Of a DNA stretch of 64,000 bases, positions 1-9,168 are shown piece after piece. The DNA is from Melittangium boletus DSM 14713 (GTDB lineage Bacteria; Myxococcota; Myxococcia; Myxococcales; Myxococcaceae), in NCBI RefSeq assembly GCF_002305855.1, contig NZ_CP022163.1:5642292-5706291 (forward strand), written 5' to 3'. The notes beneath the pieces are model-generated. The model did not search any database, was not told where the DNA came from, and worked only from the letters and a program-made list of their open reading frames with translations. Position numbers and translations under genes: made by a program. Every line of letters begins with the position of its first letter. Position 1 is the stretch's first letter.

Positions 1-1046
1 AGGTCGCCCACCACGCGGTCGATGGCCTTGTACGCGGGGGGCGCTTCCTCGAAGAGCAGGTCGCGATCCTCGCAGACCACGTGGCTCTTGAAGGACGTGC
101 GCAGAAGGGCATCGGGGGTGAATCGCTCGCGCATCCGCTCGCGGGCGCTGGTGCGCGTCCACTTGCGGCCAGCCCCGTGTGCCAGGCTGTGGGCATGCGC
201 CGCGCCGTCGCCCAGGGGCTGGACCAGGTAGCTCAGCGCGCCCCGGCTGCCGGGAATCACCACCGGCCCTTGGTCCGAGGGCGCCGCTCCCTTGCGGTGC
301 AGCCAGTGGCGCTGTCCGTTCCACGCCTTCGGGGTGACGCTGTTGTGGCACACGTCGAGCACGGGGCTTCCCGCCGTGCCCACGCCCCGCATCACGCGCT
401 CGGCGATGGTGGCGCGATTGGCGCGGGCCCAGCACACGGCTTGATCATGCCGCGTGAGGTACGCGTGTGCTTCGGCCGAGTCCTCGGTGAGACTCCCCGT
501 GCCATGCCGGTCCACGTGCGCGCGCAGGATGGCCTCGCCCAGGCCCCGCGAGCCGGAGTGGACGAGCAACAGCAGCCGATCCGACTCCAGTTTCAGCGCG
601 GCGAAGGCCGCCGGGTCGTGCACGGCTTCCACCCGTTGCAGCTCGGCGAAGTGGTTGCCGCCTCCCACGGTGCCGAGCGATGCCTCGAAGCCACAGGGCT
701 TCGCGCCCAGGCTCGCGAGCATGCCTTCCGCGTCTCCCTCCCAGGGGCCCTCGAGGTCCAGCCGTGCGGCCCATCGCTCGGGCCGGGCCTTGCGCGCGGG
801 AAGCTCCAGGCACCACAGCCCCATGCCACAGCCGATGTCGTTGCCCACCAGGAAGGGGTAGAAGACGCCTTCCGAGGCGAACGCCGCGCCCACGGGAGCG
901 CCCTTTCCCGGGTGCAGGTCTGGAAGTCCCACCGCGGCGCGCATGCCGGGCAGCCGCGCGGCGGCCTCGAGTTGACGCAGGGCCTCGCCCTCCACCCAGG
1001 ACTGGGGCGAGGCGATGACGCGGATGATGGCGGGAGTTGAAGGCAT
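1..1046 (-). CDS. rtcB: RtcB-family RNA ligase (3' end cut by window)
   Basis: RtcB ligases join RNA 2',3'-cyclic phosphate or 3'-phosphate ends to 5'-OH ends using GTP and Mn2+. Translation from the ATG at 1046 shows the family landmarks in order: DLHPGKGAPVG near the N-terminus, GNDIGCGM with the metal-binding Cys, GTVGGGNHF, VHSGSRG, CHNSV, and near the visible end HGAGR, whose His is the guanylylated residue in the family. About 348 codons are visible and the frame is still open at base 1. It lies 51 nt downstream of rlmH on the same strand, so it may be the last gene of the proA-rsfS-rlmH operon. The compact spacing suggests the shorter, release-factor-H-associated RtcB subgroup rather than the tRNA-splicing type. 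That subgroup assignment is inference; the family assignment is firm. Confidence 0.9.
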   Translation of the reverse strand, partial: MPSTPAIIRVIASPQSWVEGEALRQLEAAARLPGMRAAVGLPDLHPGKGAPVGAAFASEGVFYPFLVGNDIGCGMGLWCLELPARKARPERWAARLDLEGPWEGDAEGMLASLGAKPCGFEASLGTVGGGNHFAELQRVEAVHDPAAFAALKLESDRLLLLVHSGSRGLGEAILRAHVDRHGTGSLTEDSAEAHAYLTRHDQAVCWARANRATIAERVMRGVGTAGSPVLDVCHNSVTPKAWNGQRHWLHRKGAAPSDQGPVVIPGSRGALSYLVQPLGDGAAHAHSLAHGAGRKWTRTSARERMRERFTPDALLRTSFKSHVVCEDRDLLFEEAPPAYKAIDRVVGD

Positions 1047-1097
1047 GTCCCCGCCGACGCGCGCCGCCGTGGCGGCCTGACGCGGCCGCCGGGAACG

Positions 1098-1568
1098 TCA
1101 TTTGTGGTACGGCTCACCCTTGAGGAGCGTGAAGGCGCGGTAGAGCTGTTCCACCAGCACCATGCGCGCCATCCGGTGCGGCAGTGTCATCTTCGACAGG
1201 GAGAGGACGAGGTCGGCGGCTTGCCGCACCCGCTCGTCCAGTCCCTCGTCGCCGCCGATGACGAGCAGGAGATCCTTCGCGCCATCCCGCGCCTTGCCCA
1301 CGTAGCGGCTGAACTCCACCGAGTCGAGCAGCTTGCCCCGCTCGTCGAGCGCCACGAGCAGCTCCTGCGGCTTCTTCCGGGCGAGCAGGGCGTCGGCCTC
1401 GCTCGCCCGGGCGGCGCCCAGCGGGGCCTTGCCCTTCTTGCCCCCGGCCTCGGGCAGCTCCACCAGCTCGAAGCGGGTGTAGTGCGCCAGACGCGAGGCG
1501 TACTCCTGGACCGCGGGCTCGTACAGGCCCGAGCGGTCCCTGCCCACGGAGACGAGCCGGACCTTCAG
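1098..1568 (-). CDS. rlmH: 23S rRNA (pseudouridine-1915-N3) methyltransferase RlmH, probable CTG start
   Basis: RlmH is a small SPOUT-fold enzyme that uses S-adenosylmethionine to methylate pseudouridine 1915 of 23S rRNA in assembled 70S ribosomes. The C-terminal half carries the family signature: the glycine loop VIGGDEG, then LSKMTLPHRMARM, VEQLYRAF and the terminal GEPYHK. The first standard start codon in frame is a GTG at 1547, but that would remove the first beta strand. Reading from a CTG at 1568 gives L/M-KVRLVSVGRDR, matching the usual RlmH N-terminus and giving 156 aa, the typical family length. The CTG overlaps the rsfS stop (CTGA), and GGAGAAGG lies at a normal ribosome-binding distance upstream. 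A CTG start is therefore preferred but not proven. Confidence 0.9.
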   Translation of the reverse strand: MKVRLVSVGRDRSGLYEPAVQEYASRLAHYTRFELVELPEAGGKKGKAPLGAARASEADALLARKKPQELLVALDERGKLLDSVEFSRYVGKARDGAKDLLLVIGGDEGLDERVRQAADLVLSLSKMTLPHRMARMVLVEQLYRAFTLLKGEPYHK

Positions 1569-2092
1569 GCCACCTTCTCCCGGCCCGCGTCGGCCCAGAG
1601 TCCCTCGAGGTCATAGTGCGCGCGCATCTCGGAATAGAAGATGTGGGCGACCACCTCGCCGAAGTCCAGGAGCACCCACTGGCCCGTGTCCATGCCCTCG
1701 TGGCCCACGGGGCGCAGGCCCTCGGACTCCTTGAGCTTGACGAGCACGTGCTCGGCCATGCTGGACACCTGCCGATCGCTCTCGCCCGAGGCCACCACGA
1801 CATAGTCCGCGTAGGACGTCATGCCGCGCACGTCGAGGATGACGATGTCCACGGCCTTCTTGTCCGACAGCAGGTTGCCAATCTTGCGCGCCAGCGCGTG
1901 GGCGCGTGGATTCTCCACGATGGCCGGGGCCGCCGCGGTCTCGGGCGCCGCCTTCTTGCGCGCGGCCTTCTTGCGCGCGGGCAGCTTCTTGGCCGTCGCC
2001 TTCTTCGCCGCCGTCTTCTTGCGTGCCGCCGGCGTCTTGGTCGCGCTCTTCTTCGCCGCGGGCTTCTTCTTGGGGGTCTTCTTGAGTGCCAT
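1565..2092 (-). CDS. rsfS: Ribosomal silencing factor RsfS with a basic Lys/Ala-rich N-terminal tail
   Basis: RsfS (Iojap family) binds ribosomal protein uL14 and blocks subunit joining when nutrients are low. The C-terminal ~115 residues carry the core: KKAVDIVILDVRG, SYADYVVVASG, DRQVSSMAE, GHEGMDTGQWVLLDFG and HIFYSEMRAHYDLEGLW. The first ~55 residues are almost wholly Lys, Ala, Arg, Pro and Thr, resembling the tail of histone H1 or of myxobacterial basic DNA-binding proteins; ordinary RsfS lacks this. The ATG at 2092 (MALKKTPKK) is preferred to the GTG at 2107, which nearly abuts the proA stop. The stop overlaps the rlmH start, so the two are probably translationally coupled. The basic tail might add RNA or ribosome affinity, which is inference. 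Confidence 0.92.
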   Translation of the reverse strand: MALKKTPKKKPAAKKSATKTPAARKKTAAKKATAKKLPARKKAARKKAAPETAAAPAIVENPRAHALARKIGNLLSDKKAVDIVILDVRGMTSYADYVVVASGESDRQVSSMAEHVLVKLKESEGLRPVGHEGMDTGQWVLLDFGEVVAHIFYSEMRAHYDLEGLWADAGREKVA

Positions 2093-2108
2093 ACGTGTCT
2101 GGCGCACC

Positions 2109-3377
2109 CTAGCGCACCTGCCCCTGTCCGTGGATCACGTACTTCTGGCTGGTCAACTCCTTGAGCCCCATGGGGCCGAAGGCGTGCAGCCGGCTGGTGG
2201 AGATGCCGATCTCCGCGCCCAGGCCCAGCTCCCCCCCATCATTGAAGCGGGTGGAGGCGTTCCACGCCACGCCGCTCGCCTGGACTTCCCGGGTGAAGCG
2301 CCCCGCCACCGAGGCATCCGCCGTGATGATGGCCTCGGTGTGCTCGCTGCCGTAGCGCGAGATGTGGCTCAGTGCGTCGTCCAGGCCCTCCACCACCTTC
2401 ACCGCGAGGATGAGGTCCAGGAATTCCTGGCCCCAGTCGGCCTCGGCCGCGGGCTTCACCGCCACTCCGGCGCCCCCGAGCACCCGCACCGTGGTCTCGT
2501 CCCCGCGCAGCTCCACGCCCCGCGCCACCAGTTCCCGGCCCACCCGGGGCAGGAAGGTGTCCGCCACCGCGGCGTCCACCAGCAGGCACTCGGCGGCGTT
2601 GCACACCCCCGGGCGGCTCGTCTTGGCGTTGAGCGTGATGCGCGAGGCCATGTCCAGGTCCGCCGCCGCGTGCACGTACACATGGCAGACGCCCTTGTAG
2701 TGCTTCACCACCGGAACGCGCGCGTTCTCCGCCACGAAGCGGATGAGCCCCTCGCCTCCGCGCGGAATGCACAGGTCGATGAGGCCCTCCAGCTTGATGA
2801 GCTCCAGCAGCGTCTCGCGCTCCCCGGGAGGCACCGCCTGGATGCTCGTCGCCGGCAGCCCCGCCTCGGTGAGCCCCGCCGCGAGCGCCGCCGCGATGGC
2901 CGCGTTGGAGCGCGCCGCCTCGCTCCCGCCGCGCAGCAGGGACGCGTTGCCGCTCTTGAGGCACAGCGCCGCCGCGTCGCTCGTCACGTTGGGCCGGGCC
3001 TCGTAGATCATCAGCACCACGCCCAGGGGCAGCCGCACCTTGCGCACGTGCAGCCCATTGGGCCGGTCCCACGCCTCCGTCTCCTCGCCGACGGGATCCT
3101 TCAGGGCGGCGACTTCCTCCACCGCCTTCGCCATGCCTTCCACGCGGCCGGCGTCCAGGAGCAGCCGGTCCAGGAAGGCGGCGGGTTTGCCCGCGTCGCG
3201 CGCGGCCGCCAGGTCCTCGGCGTTGGCGGCGAGGATGGCGGGCAGGCGGGCGCGCAGGTGGCGGGCCATGGCACGCAGGGCCTCGTCCTTCTGGGCGGTG
3301 GGGGCGGTGGCGAGCACGCGCGAGGCCTTCCGGGCGGCCTCGGCGAGGGAGCGCACGTCTTGCTTGGCAACGGACAT
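2109..3377 (-). CDS. proA: Gamma-glutamyl phosphate reductase ProA
   Basis: ProA reduces gamma-glutamyl phosphate to glutamate-5-semialdehyde with NADPH, the second step of proline synthesis from glutamate. The 422-aa product is of normal length. It shows the aldehyde-dehydrogenase-fold landmarks PLGVVLMIYEARPNVT, KSGNASLLRGG, IPRGGEGLIRFV, VVKHYKGVCHVY, the catalytic-cysteine segment SRPGVCNAAE, and the C-terminal GLGAEIGISTSRLHAFGPMG. It starts a minus-strand group with rsfS, rlmH and rtcB, with 16 nt to rsfS. No proB is present in the window. Its start codon is only 22 nt from the start of a divergent TPR gene, so its promoter must overlap that gene. Confidence 0.97.
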   Translation of the reverse strand: MSVAKQDVRSLAEAARKASRVLATAPTAQKDEALRAMARHLRARLPAILAANAEDLAAARDAGKPAAFLDRLLLDAGRVEGMAKAVEEVAALKDPVGEETEAWDRPNGLHVRKVRLPLGVVLMIYEARPNVTSDAAALCLKSGNASLLRGGSEAARSNAAIAAALAAGLTEAGLPATSIQAVPPGERETLLELIKLEGLIDLCIPRGGEGLIRFVAENARVPVVKHYKGVCHVYVHAAADLDMASRITLNAKTSRPGVCNAAECLLVDAAVADTFLPRVGRELVARGVELRGDETTVRVLGGAGVAVKPAAEADWGQEFLDLILAVKVVEGLDDALSHISRYGSEHTEAIITADASVAGRFTREVQASGVAWNASTRFNDGGELGLGAEIGISTSRLHAFGPMGLKELTSQKYVIHGQGQVR

Positions 3378-3399
3378 GCCTCTCCTCTATCACCCCGCC

Positions 3400-3714
3400 A
3401 TGAGCGACGCCCGGTTGGAGCAGTTCAAGAAGATGGCGGAGCAGTTCCCCGACACCCCCATGGCCCATTTCTCCCTGGGAAAGGCCCTGCTGGAGGCCCG
3501 GCGCTACGCCGAGGCCGCCGCCTCCCTGGAGACGGCCGTGCGCCTGGAGCCCACCTACGCCGCGGCCCTGGTGTCGCTCGGGGATGCCTATACGGGGGCC
3601 GGTCAGACGTCCAAGGCCCGCGAGGTGCTCACCCGCGCCCGGGACACGGCGCTCGCCCAGAGCCACGCCAGCCTCGCCGAGGAGATCGACGAGCGGCTGG
3701 CCGGGCTCGAGTGA
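3400..3714 (+). CDS. Small TPR-repeat protein
   Basis: A 104-aa soluble protein made almost entirely of tetratricopeptide helices. Two to three repeats are visible: AHFSLGKALLEARRYAEAA followed by LETAVRLEPTYAAALVSLG, then DAYTGAGQTSKAREVLTRA. No signal peptide or membrane segment is present, so a cytoplasmic scaffold or partner-binding role is likely, with no specific partner suggested. It is divergent from proA with only 22 nt between the two start codons. No convincing ribosome-binding site fits in that space, so the message may be nearly leaderless. The ATG at 3400 is the first in-frame codon that gives a TPR-only product. Confidence 0.8.
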   Translation: MSDARLEQFKKMAEQFPDTPMAHFSLGKALLEARRYAEAAASLETAVRLEPTYAAALVSLGDAYTGAGQTSKAREVLTRARDTALAQSHASLAEEIDERLAGLE

Positions 3715-3729
3715 CGCGAGGCGCGTGCG

Positions 3730-4779
3730 TCACGGCCGCCAGGTGAGGCCCACGCCGCCCACCTGGCGCGAGTAGTACAGGTTGTTCTGCGGCAGCCGGG
3801 TGCCATAGGCCGCGTAGGACAGCTCCAGGTCCACGTGCTCGCTCATGGGCCGCACGAGCCGGAGCGACAGCATGTTCTGCGCCTCGTCGTCCTCGAGCAG
3901 GGCGATCTCCGGCGAGAGGTAGATGCGGTCCGGGTAGAGGTTGATGCCGAGCGCCCCCTGGCCCAGGAGCATCAGCTTCGCGGGCAGGCGCACCCCCGCG
4001 GTGGCGCTCAGCCGGTGGCGCTGCATGGACTCGCCGAAGCTGTTGGAGCGGGTCTCCACGTAGGAGTAGCCGAGTCCGAGCGAGAGGGGCCCCTTGTAGG
4101 TGTAGCCCACGCTCGCGAGGAGGGCGCCATCGCGCCGCCGGTCCGTCAGCCGGGGGGGCGCGTCCGGGGCCAGTCGCGCGGCGAAGGGGTAGCGGCGCGC
4201 GCCGTATTCGCCCGAGAGGCTCAGGGCATGGCGGCGGTCGATGCGGTAGCGCACGAGGGCGCCGGCCTCCAGGCCGCCGAAGCTGGCGGAATAGTCCGGG
4301 CGGTAGAGGAAGCGGTGGGCTCCGGCGCGCAGGCGCAAGGCGAGCCGCGCGTCCGGGGCGTATTCGGTGAAGGCCGAGGCCGCCAGGTCCGAGTACGCCC
4401 GGGTGCCGCCCCGCCGGTCCTTGACGCGCCCCTCCACGCCCACGCCGAGCGTCGGCCCCAGGGCATGCGAGCCCTCCAGCGCGACGGACTGCACCCAGGT
4501 GTTCTCCTGGGTGAAGCTCAGGTAGGCACGGCCACCGCCGTCGTAGCGGCCCACGAGTTGCCAGCGCTCCGCCGTGTAGCGGCCCTCGGCCGAGGCGAGC
4601 AGTCCGAACACCAGATCCGAGGTATCCGCGAGGCGGTTGCCCTGGGTGAAGTCCCGGGGGGCGTTGCCGTCCATCAGCATGCGCCCCGTCACGCGCAGGC
4701 GTCCCTCCACGTCGGCGGCATGGGCGCCACCAGCATGGGCCCCGACCAACACCAGCAGCGCGGAGAGGAGCCGTCTCAA
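3730..4779 (-). CDS. Exported beta-barrel outer-membrane protein, unknown function
   Basis: The 349-aa product begins with a signal peptide (MRRLLSALLVLVGAHAGGAHA, cleavage after AHA). The rest alternates short strands of aromatic and hydrophobic residues with Arg/Asp/Gly-rich turns (RWQLVGRYDGGGRAYLSF, PLSLGLGYSYVETRSN) and ends in a strand closing with LTWRP, as expected for an outer-membrane beta barrel. No named family was recognised. The only in-frame start compatible with the signal peptide is a TTG at 4779, since the upstream frame is stopped. A five-codon reading frame starting with ATG at 4793 (MVRPV) ends with its TGA overlapping this TTG, so translation of the barrel gene may be coupled to it. 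The stop converges on the TPR gene 15 nt away. Confidence 0.72.
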   Translation of the reverse strand: MRRLLSALLVLVGAHAGGAHAADVEGRLRVTGRMLMDGNAPRDFTQGNRLADTSDLVFGLLASAEGRYTAERWQLVGRYDGGGRAYLSFTQENTWVQSVALEGSHALGPTLGVGVEGRVKDRRGGTRAYSDLAASAFTEYAPDARLALRLRAGAHRFLYRPDYSASFGGLEAGALVRYRIDRRHALSLSGEYGARRYPFAARLAPDAPPRLTDRRRDGALLASVGYTYKGPLSLGLGYSYVETRSNSFGESMQRHRLSATAGVRLPAKLMLLGQGALGINLYPDRIYLSPEIALLEDDEAQNMLSLRLVRPMSEHVDLELSYAAYGTRLPQNNLYYSRQVGGVGLTWRP

Positions 4780-4892
4780 ACGGGGCGCACCATACTCCGG
4801 GTCACCGCCTCACGCTCCGTTCACGAGGAGTTCCGGGACGCGCCGGGGCCCTGGCGGTGACGGCATCCCCGCCCGGCCGTTAGATTCCCGGC

Positions 4893-5432
4893 ATGCGCCC
4901 CCCATCCGTGCTCCCCGTGTGTGTCCTGCTCGCGCTCGCGGCCTGCGGCCCCCCCACCTTCGTCGCGGAGGTGAAGGGAGAGACGACCGTCCCCGCCGCG
5001 CCCCTGGGCGGAGTCATCCCCCCGCTCGATGCCTTTCCCGCCATCGCCAGCTTCAGCGGGCTGGACTTCAACCAGAACCAGGACTTCCAGAATCAGGGGA
5101 TCACCAAGGACCGTGTCGCGAGCGCGAAGCTCAAGTCCTTCCAGCTCAAGGTGCTCGCCCCCGCGGACCAGGACTTCTCCTTCCTCGACACCCTGGAGTG
5201 CTACGCCAGGACGGGGGACCGGGAGGTGCTGGTGGCGAGCCGGCAGAACATCGCCGCGTTGGGCCTCAAGGCGCCCAACCCCGTGCTGTCCATGGAGCTC
5301 ACGGGTGTGGAACTACAGCCCTTCCTGTCCGCGCCGTCCATGAGCCTGTCCGTGCGCGGCAAGGGCCGGATGCCGCCCAAGGAGGTGCGCTTGCAGGCCG
5401 ACGTGAAGCTGGACGTGCAGGTGCGGCTCTGA
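4893..5432 (+). CDS. Exported lipoprotein, unknown function
   Basis: The 179-aa product has a typical lipoprotein signal: a short basic N-terminus, a hydrophobic core VLPVCVLLALA and the lipobox LAAC, with Gly after the Cys. The mature part starts with a Pro/Gly-rich linker, then a domain with DFNQNQDFQNQGITKDRV and several beta-like stretches (KLKSFQLKVLAP, LSMELTGVELQPFL), ending in VRLQADVKLDVQVRL. The alternating pattern resembles a late-embryogenesis-like or adhesin-like beta sandwich, but I could not assign a family. It is divergent from the barrel gene, with 113 nt between them, and could be co-regulated with it. Confidence 0.75.
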   Translation: MRPPSVLPVCVLLALAACGPPTFVAEVKGETTVPAAPLGGVIPPLDAFPAIASFSGLDFNQNQDFQNQGITKDRVASAKLKSFQLKVLAPADQDFSFLDTLECYARTGDREVLVASRQNIAALGLKAPNPVLSMELTGVELQPFLSAPSMSLSVRGKGRMPPKEVRLQADVKLDVQVRL

Positions 5433-5444
5433 GGCGGCGAGGGG

Positions 5445-5465
5445 GGCGGCCCATCAGCGGCCGCC
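5445..5465. terminator. Hairpin between convergent genes
   Basis: GGCGGCC and GGCCGCC can pair in a 7-bp all-G/C stem with a 7-nt loop, in the 43 nt between the convergent lipoprotein and cold-shock genes. There is no clear T run on either side, so it may be a Rho-aided or bidirectional stop. Confidence 0.4.
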
Positions 5466-5475
5466 GCTCCGGGGT

Positions 5476-5682
5476 TCAGCCGATCGGACGGACGTTCTCG
5501 GCCTGGAGCCCCTTGGGCCCCTTCTTCACGTCGAACTCCACCTTCTGTCCCTCGGCGAGGGTGCGGAAGCCGTCGCTCTGGATCGCGGTGTGGTGGCAGA
5601 ACACGTCGGCGCCCCCTCCGTCCTGGGTGATGAAGCCAAAGCCCTTCGCGTCGTTGAACCACTTCACCGTTCCACTGGCCAT
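5476..5682 (-). CDS. Cold-shock-domain protein (CspA family)
   Basis: A 68-aa single cold-shock domain that binds single-stranded RNA or DNA and melts RNA secondary structure. It starts MASGTVKWFNDAKGFGFI, containing the RNP1 motif KGFGFI. RNP2 appears as DVFCHH, with Cys where many homologues have Val. The domain ends VEFDVKKGPKGLQAENV. The ATG at 5682 has AGAGGA upstream at good spacing; the longer frame upstream is leader. A candidate promoter about 110 nt upstream and a perfect 6-bp hairpin at 5708-5724 suggest the long structured leader typical of cold-shock genes. Confidence 0.96.
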   Translation of the reverse strand: MASGTVKWFNDAKGFGFITQDGGGADVFCHHTAIQSDGFRTLAEGQKVEFDVKKGPKGLQAENVRPIG

Positions 5683-5795
5683 GTTGCTGATCCTCTTTCC
5701 GCCTGCTCGGGCGTTCATCGCCCGGGCCGTTCGCTCGACCCGAGCGAGGGGTGAAGCTTACTCAGCTTCCCGCGAACGCGGACCGTGAAATCCTC

Positions 5796-5823
5796 ATCAT
5801 TTGGCCCGGAGGCGTTCATTCAA
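5796..5823 (-). promoter_or_regulatory. Candidate promoter of the cold-shock gene
   Basis: On the minus strand TTGAAT (5818-5823) and AATGAT (5796-5801) are separated by 16 nt, each matching four of six positions of the housekeeping consensus. This stretch is AT-rich against its surroundings. It would leave a leader of about 110 nt that contains the hairpin CGGGCG-N5-CGCCCG at 5708-5724, just upstream of the start codon. Confidence 0.4.
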
Positions 5824-5826
5824 GAA

Positions 5827-6948
5827 CTAGCGCAGTTCGCGGGCCCGGCGCTCCAGGGAGCCCGCGCGCGCGCCCAGCTCCCGGGCGAGCGATTCGAGCC
5901 GCGCCGCTTCCTGCTCCAGGGCGCGCACGTCGTCCACGGCGTCACTGGCCAGGGCCTGGGCGCGCACCGTGCCCACCTGGGGGCGGCTGTCGGACGCCTG
6001 GTGGGAGACACGCGGGGGCGGTGAGTGGGAGGAGCCCGGTGGCTCGCTCGGACCCGGGTTCCCGCCAACGCCTCCTCCCGTCCCTGGAGCCCCGGGCGAG
6101 GGGGGCGGGTTGGCGGGGGGAATGGGGGAGCTGTCCCCCACGGTCAGATCGGGCAGGGTAGGGATGGCTTCCTCCCGCGAGGAGAACAGGCCGCCGCCGC
6201 CGAGGCGCGGGGTCGCGTTCACCGACACGGTTCCGGAGCCATCGACCCTCAGGTTCAGGCGCCGGTCCTGCTCGTCGAACATGGACTCCTCGCCGAGGAA
6301 GTCACTCATGCGCCGGTCCAGCTCCCGCTCCTCGCGCACCTCGGTGAGGCGGGCGCGCAGGGTCTTGAGCCGCTCGCGCACCTTGTCCTCGGAGTCCCGC
6401 AGGGCATCCGCCTGCTCGAGCAGATCCTCGGAGTCATCACTGGTGGCCAGCGAGGGGGGCGCCAGCACCTGCGAGGGCGGCAGGGCCGAGCGCAACGCGT
6501 CGCGCTCGGTGCGCAGGGCGCGCATGCGGGCGATGAGCCCGGCGCGGGCCTGGCGGTCACTCGTGGCGTCCCAGGCCGCGCGCACCCGGTCGAGTTCCGC
6601 GGACAGCGCCGTGTGCAGCGTCAGGTTCTTGCGCTCCGCGTCGGACTCGGCTCCGGCGAGCGACTGGGCCAGTCCCGTGAGCTGTCCGGACAACTCCTGA
6701 GACTGCCGCAACGCCCCCTGCAGCTCCGGGCCCGCCACCAGCCGGCCCTTCTGCTCGGCCTTGAGCTGTTCGATGCGGCCGGCCAGGGTGTTCAACTCCG
6801 CGCGCAGCGCCTGCTGGTGCTCGCGCAGCTCGCGCACCCGGGCCCGCGCCTCCTGGGCCTCCGTGCGCGGCGCGTCCAGGCCCGAGGCCGCCCACACGGG
6901 CGTCCCCAGGACGAGGCACAGCAGCAGGGAGAAACAGGCGCGCTTCAT
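5827..6948 (-). CDS. Exported coiled-coil protein, unknown function
   Basis: A 373-aa protein with a signal peptide (MKRACFSLLLCLVLGTPVWA). Residues ~25-210 are a long heptad-patterned coiled coil rich in Glu, Arg, Leu and Ala (ARVRELREHQQALRAEL, LKTLRARLTEVREEREL). Next come a short basic/acidic segment, a Gly/Pro/Ser-rich disordered linker at ~270-320 (PPANPPPSPGAPGTGGG), and a second short coiled coil at the C-terminus (LEQEAARLESLARELG). The ATG at 6948 has AGGA upstream; a GTG directly before it is less likely. A periplasmic spacer or scaffold role is possible, but nothing points to a specific function. Confidence 0.75.
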   Translation of the reverse strand: MKRACFSLLLCLVLGTPVWAASGLDAPRTEAQEARARVRELREHQQALRAELNTLAGRIEQLKAEQKGRLVAGPELQGALRQSQELSGQLTGLAQSLAGAESDAERKNLTLHTALSAELDRVRAAWDATSDRQARAGLIARMRALRTERDALRSALPPSQVLAPPSLATSDDSEDLLEQADALRDSEDKVRERLKTLRARLTEVREERELDRRMSDFLGEESMFDEQDRRLNLRVDGSGTVSVNATPRLGGGGLFSSREEAIPTLPDLTVGDSSPIPPANPPPSPGAPGTGGGVGGNPGPSEPPGSSHSPPPRVSHQASDSRPQVGTVRAQALASDAVDDVRALEQEAARLESLARELGARAGSLERRARELR

Positions 6949-7119
6949 CACCGCTGTCCTATCAGCAAGCCGGATGCCAGGGCCACCGCACGCCGGGGTG
7001 CCGGGTTCGCCACCTAACCCGAGTGGTTCCAGGGGGTTCGGCCAGGCGGTCGGGGGAGGGCGCGCCCGGATCGGTGGAAAACCACTCCCGGGCCTCCGGC
7101 GGCGGTGGATTTTCGAGGG

Positions 7120-8529
<1,410 letters not shown>

Positions 8530-8576
8530 GGGGGCGACCCTATCCCGTTCTGGCGCCCAGGGGCGAAGTGGGCACA

Positions 8577-9167
8577 ATGCGCCCCCCCATGACGACGATC
8601 GCCCCCTTGGAAGACCTTCGCGCCCTGTTGTCCCGACACGTCCCCCAGGATCTCAAGGAGCGGGAAGATCTGGAGCTCATGCGCCGCTTCGCCAGCGAAC
8701 TGGAGCGGCCCTTCTCCCGGAAGCAGCTCCGGGCGCACTTCACGGGCAGCGCCGTGGTGGTGGACCCGGCGGGGGAGCGGGTGGCGCTGGTGCTCCATGG
8801 CAAGTTCAACCGGTGGTTGCAGCCCGGAGGACACGCGGAGGACGTGGACGCGGGCAGCATGGAGGCCTCGGCGTTGCGCGAGGCGCGGGAGGAGACGGGC
8901 TGCCGGGTGTCGTTGCATCCCAAGGCGCCGAGCCCACTGGACGTGGACGTGCACCTCATCTCCGCGCGCAAGGATGAGCCCGAGCACCTGCACCTGGACG
9001 TGCGCTTCCTGGTGGTGGCGGAGAACCCGGAGGCCCTGCTGCACGACCCGAACGAGTCCTCGGGCGCCCAGTGGTTCGGTTGGGACGAGGCCCTGGCGCG
9101 GGTGGGGCAGGAGGCCGCGCTGCGGCGCCTGATGGAGAAGGCCCGGGGGGTGGTGCGCGGGGGCTGA
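8577..9167 (+). CDS. Nudix hydrolase
   Basis: A 196-aa protein of the Nudix superfamily, which cleaves nucleoside diphosphates linked to another group. The Nudix box is visible as QPGGHAED...ALREAREETG, with a few extra residues between the Gly/Glu part and the REAREETG helix. It is followed by DVDVHLISARKDEPEHLHLD, as in cytosolic NUDIX proteins of unknown substrate. The first 45 residues form a helical extension. The ATG at 8577 is chosen; another at 8589 (MTTIAPLE) is almost as good, and neither has a strong ribosome-binding site. The substrate cannot be told from sequence. Confidence 0.88.
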   Translation: MRPPMTTIAPLEDLRALLSRHVPQDLKEREDLELMRRFASELERPFSRKQLRAHFTGSAVVVDPAGERVALVLHGKFNRWLQPGGHAEDVDAGSMEASALREAREETGCRVSLHPKAPSPLDVDVHLISARKDEPEHLHLDVRFLVVAENPEALLHDPNESSGAQWFGWDEALARVGQEAALRRLMEKARGVVRGG

Positions 9168-9168
9168 C

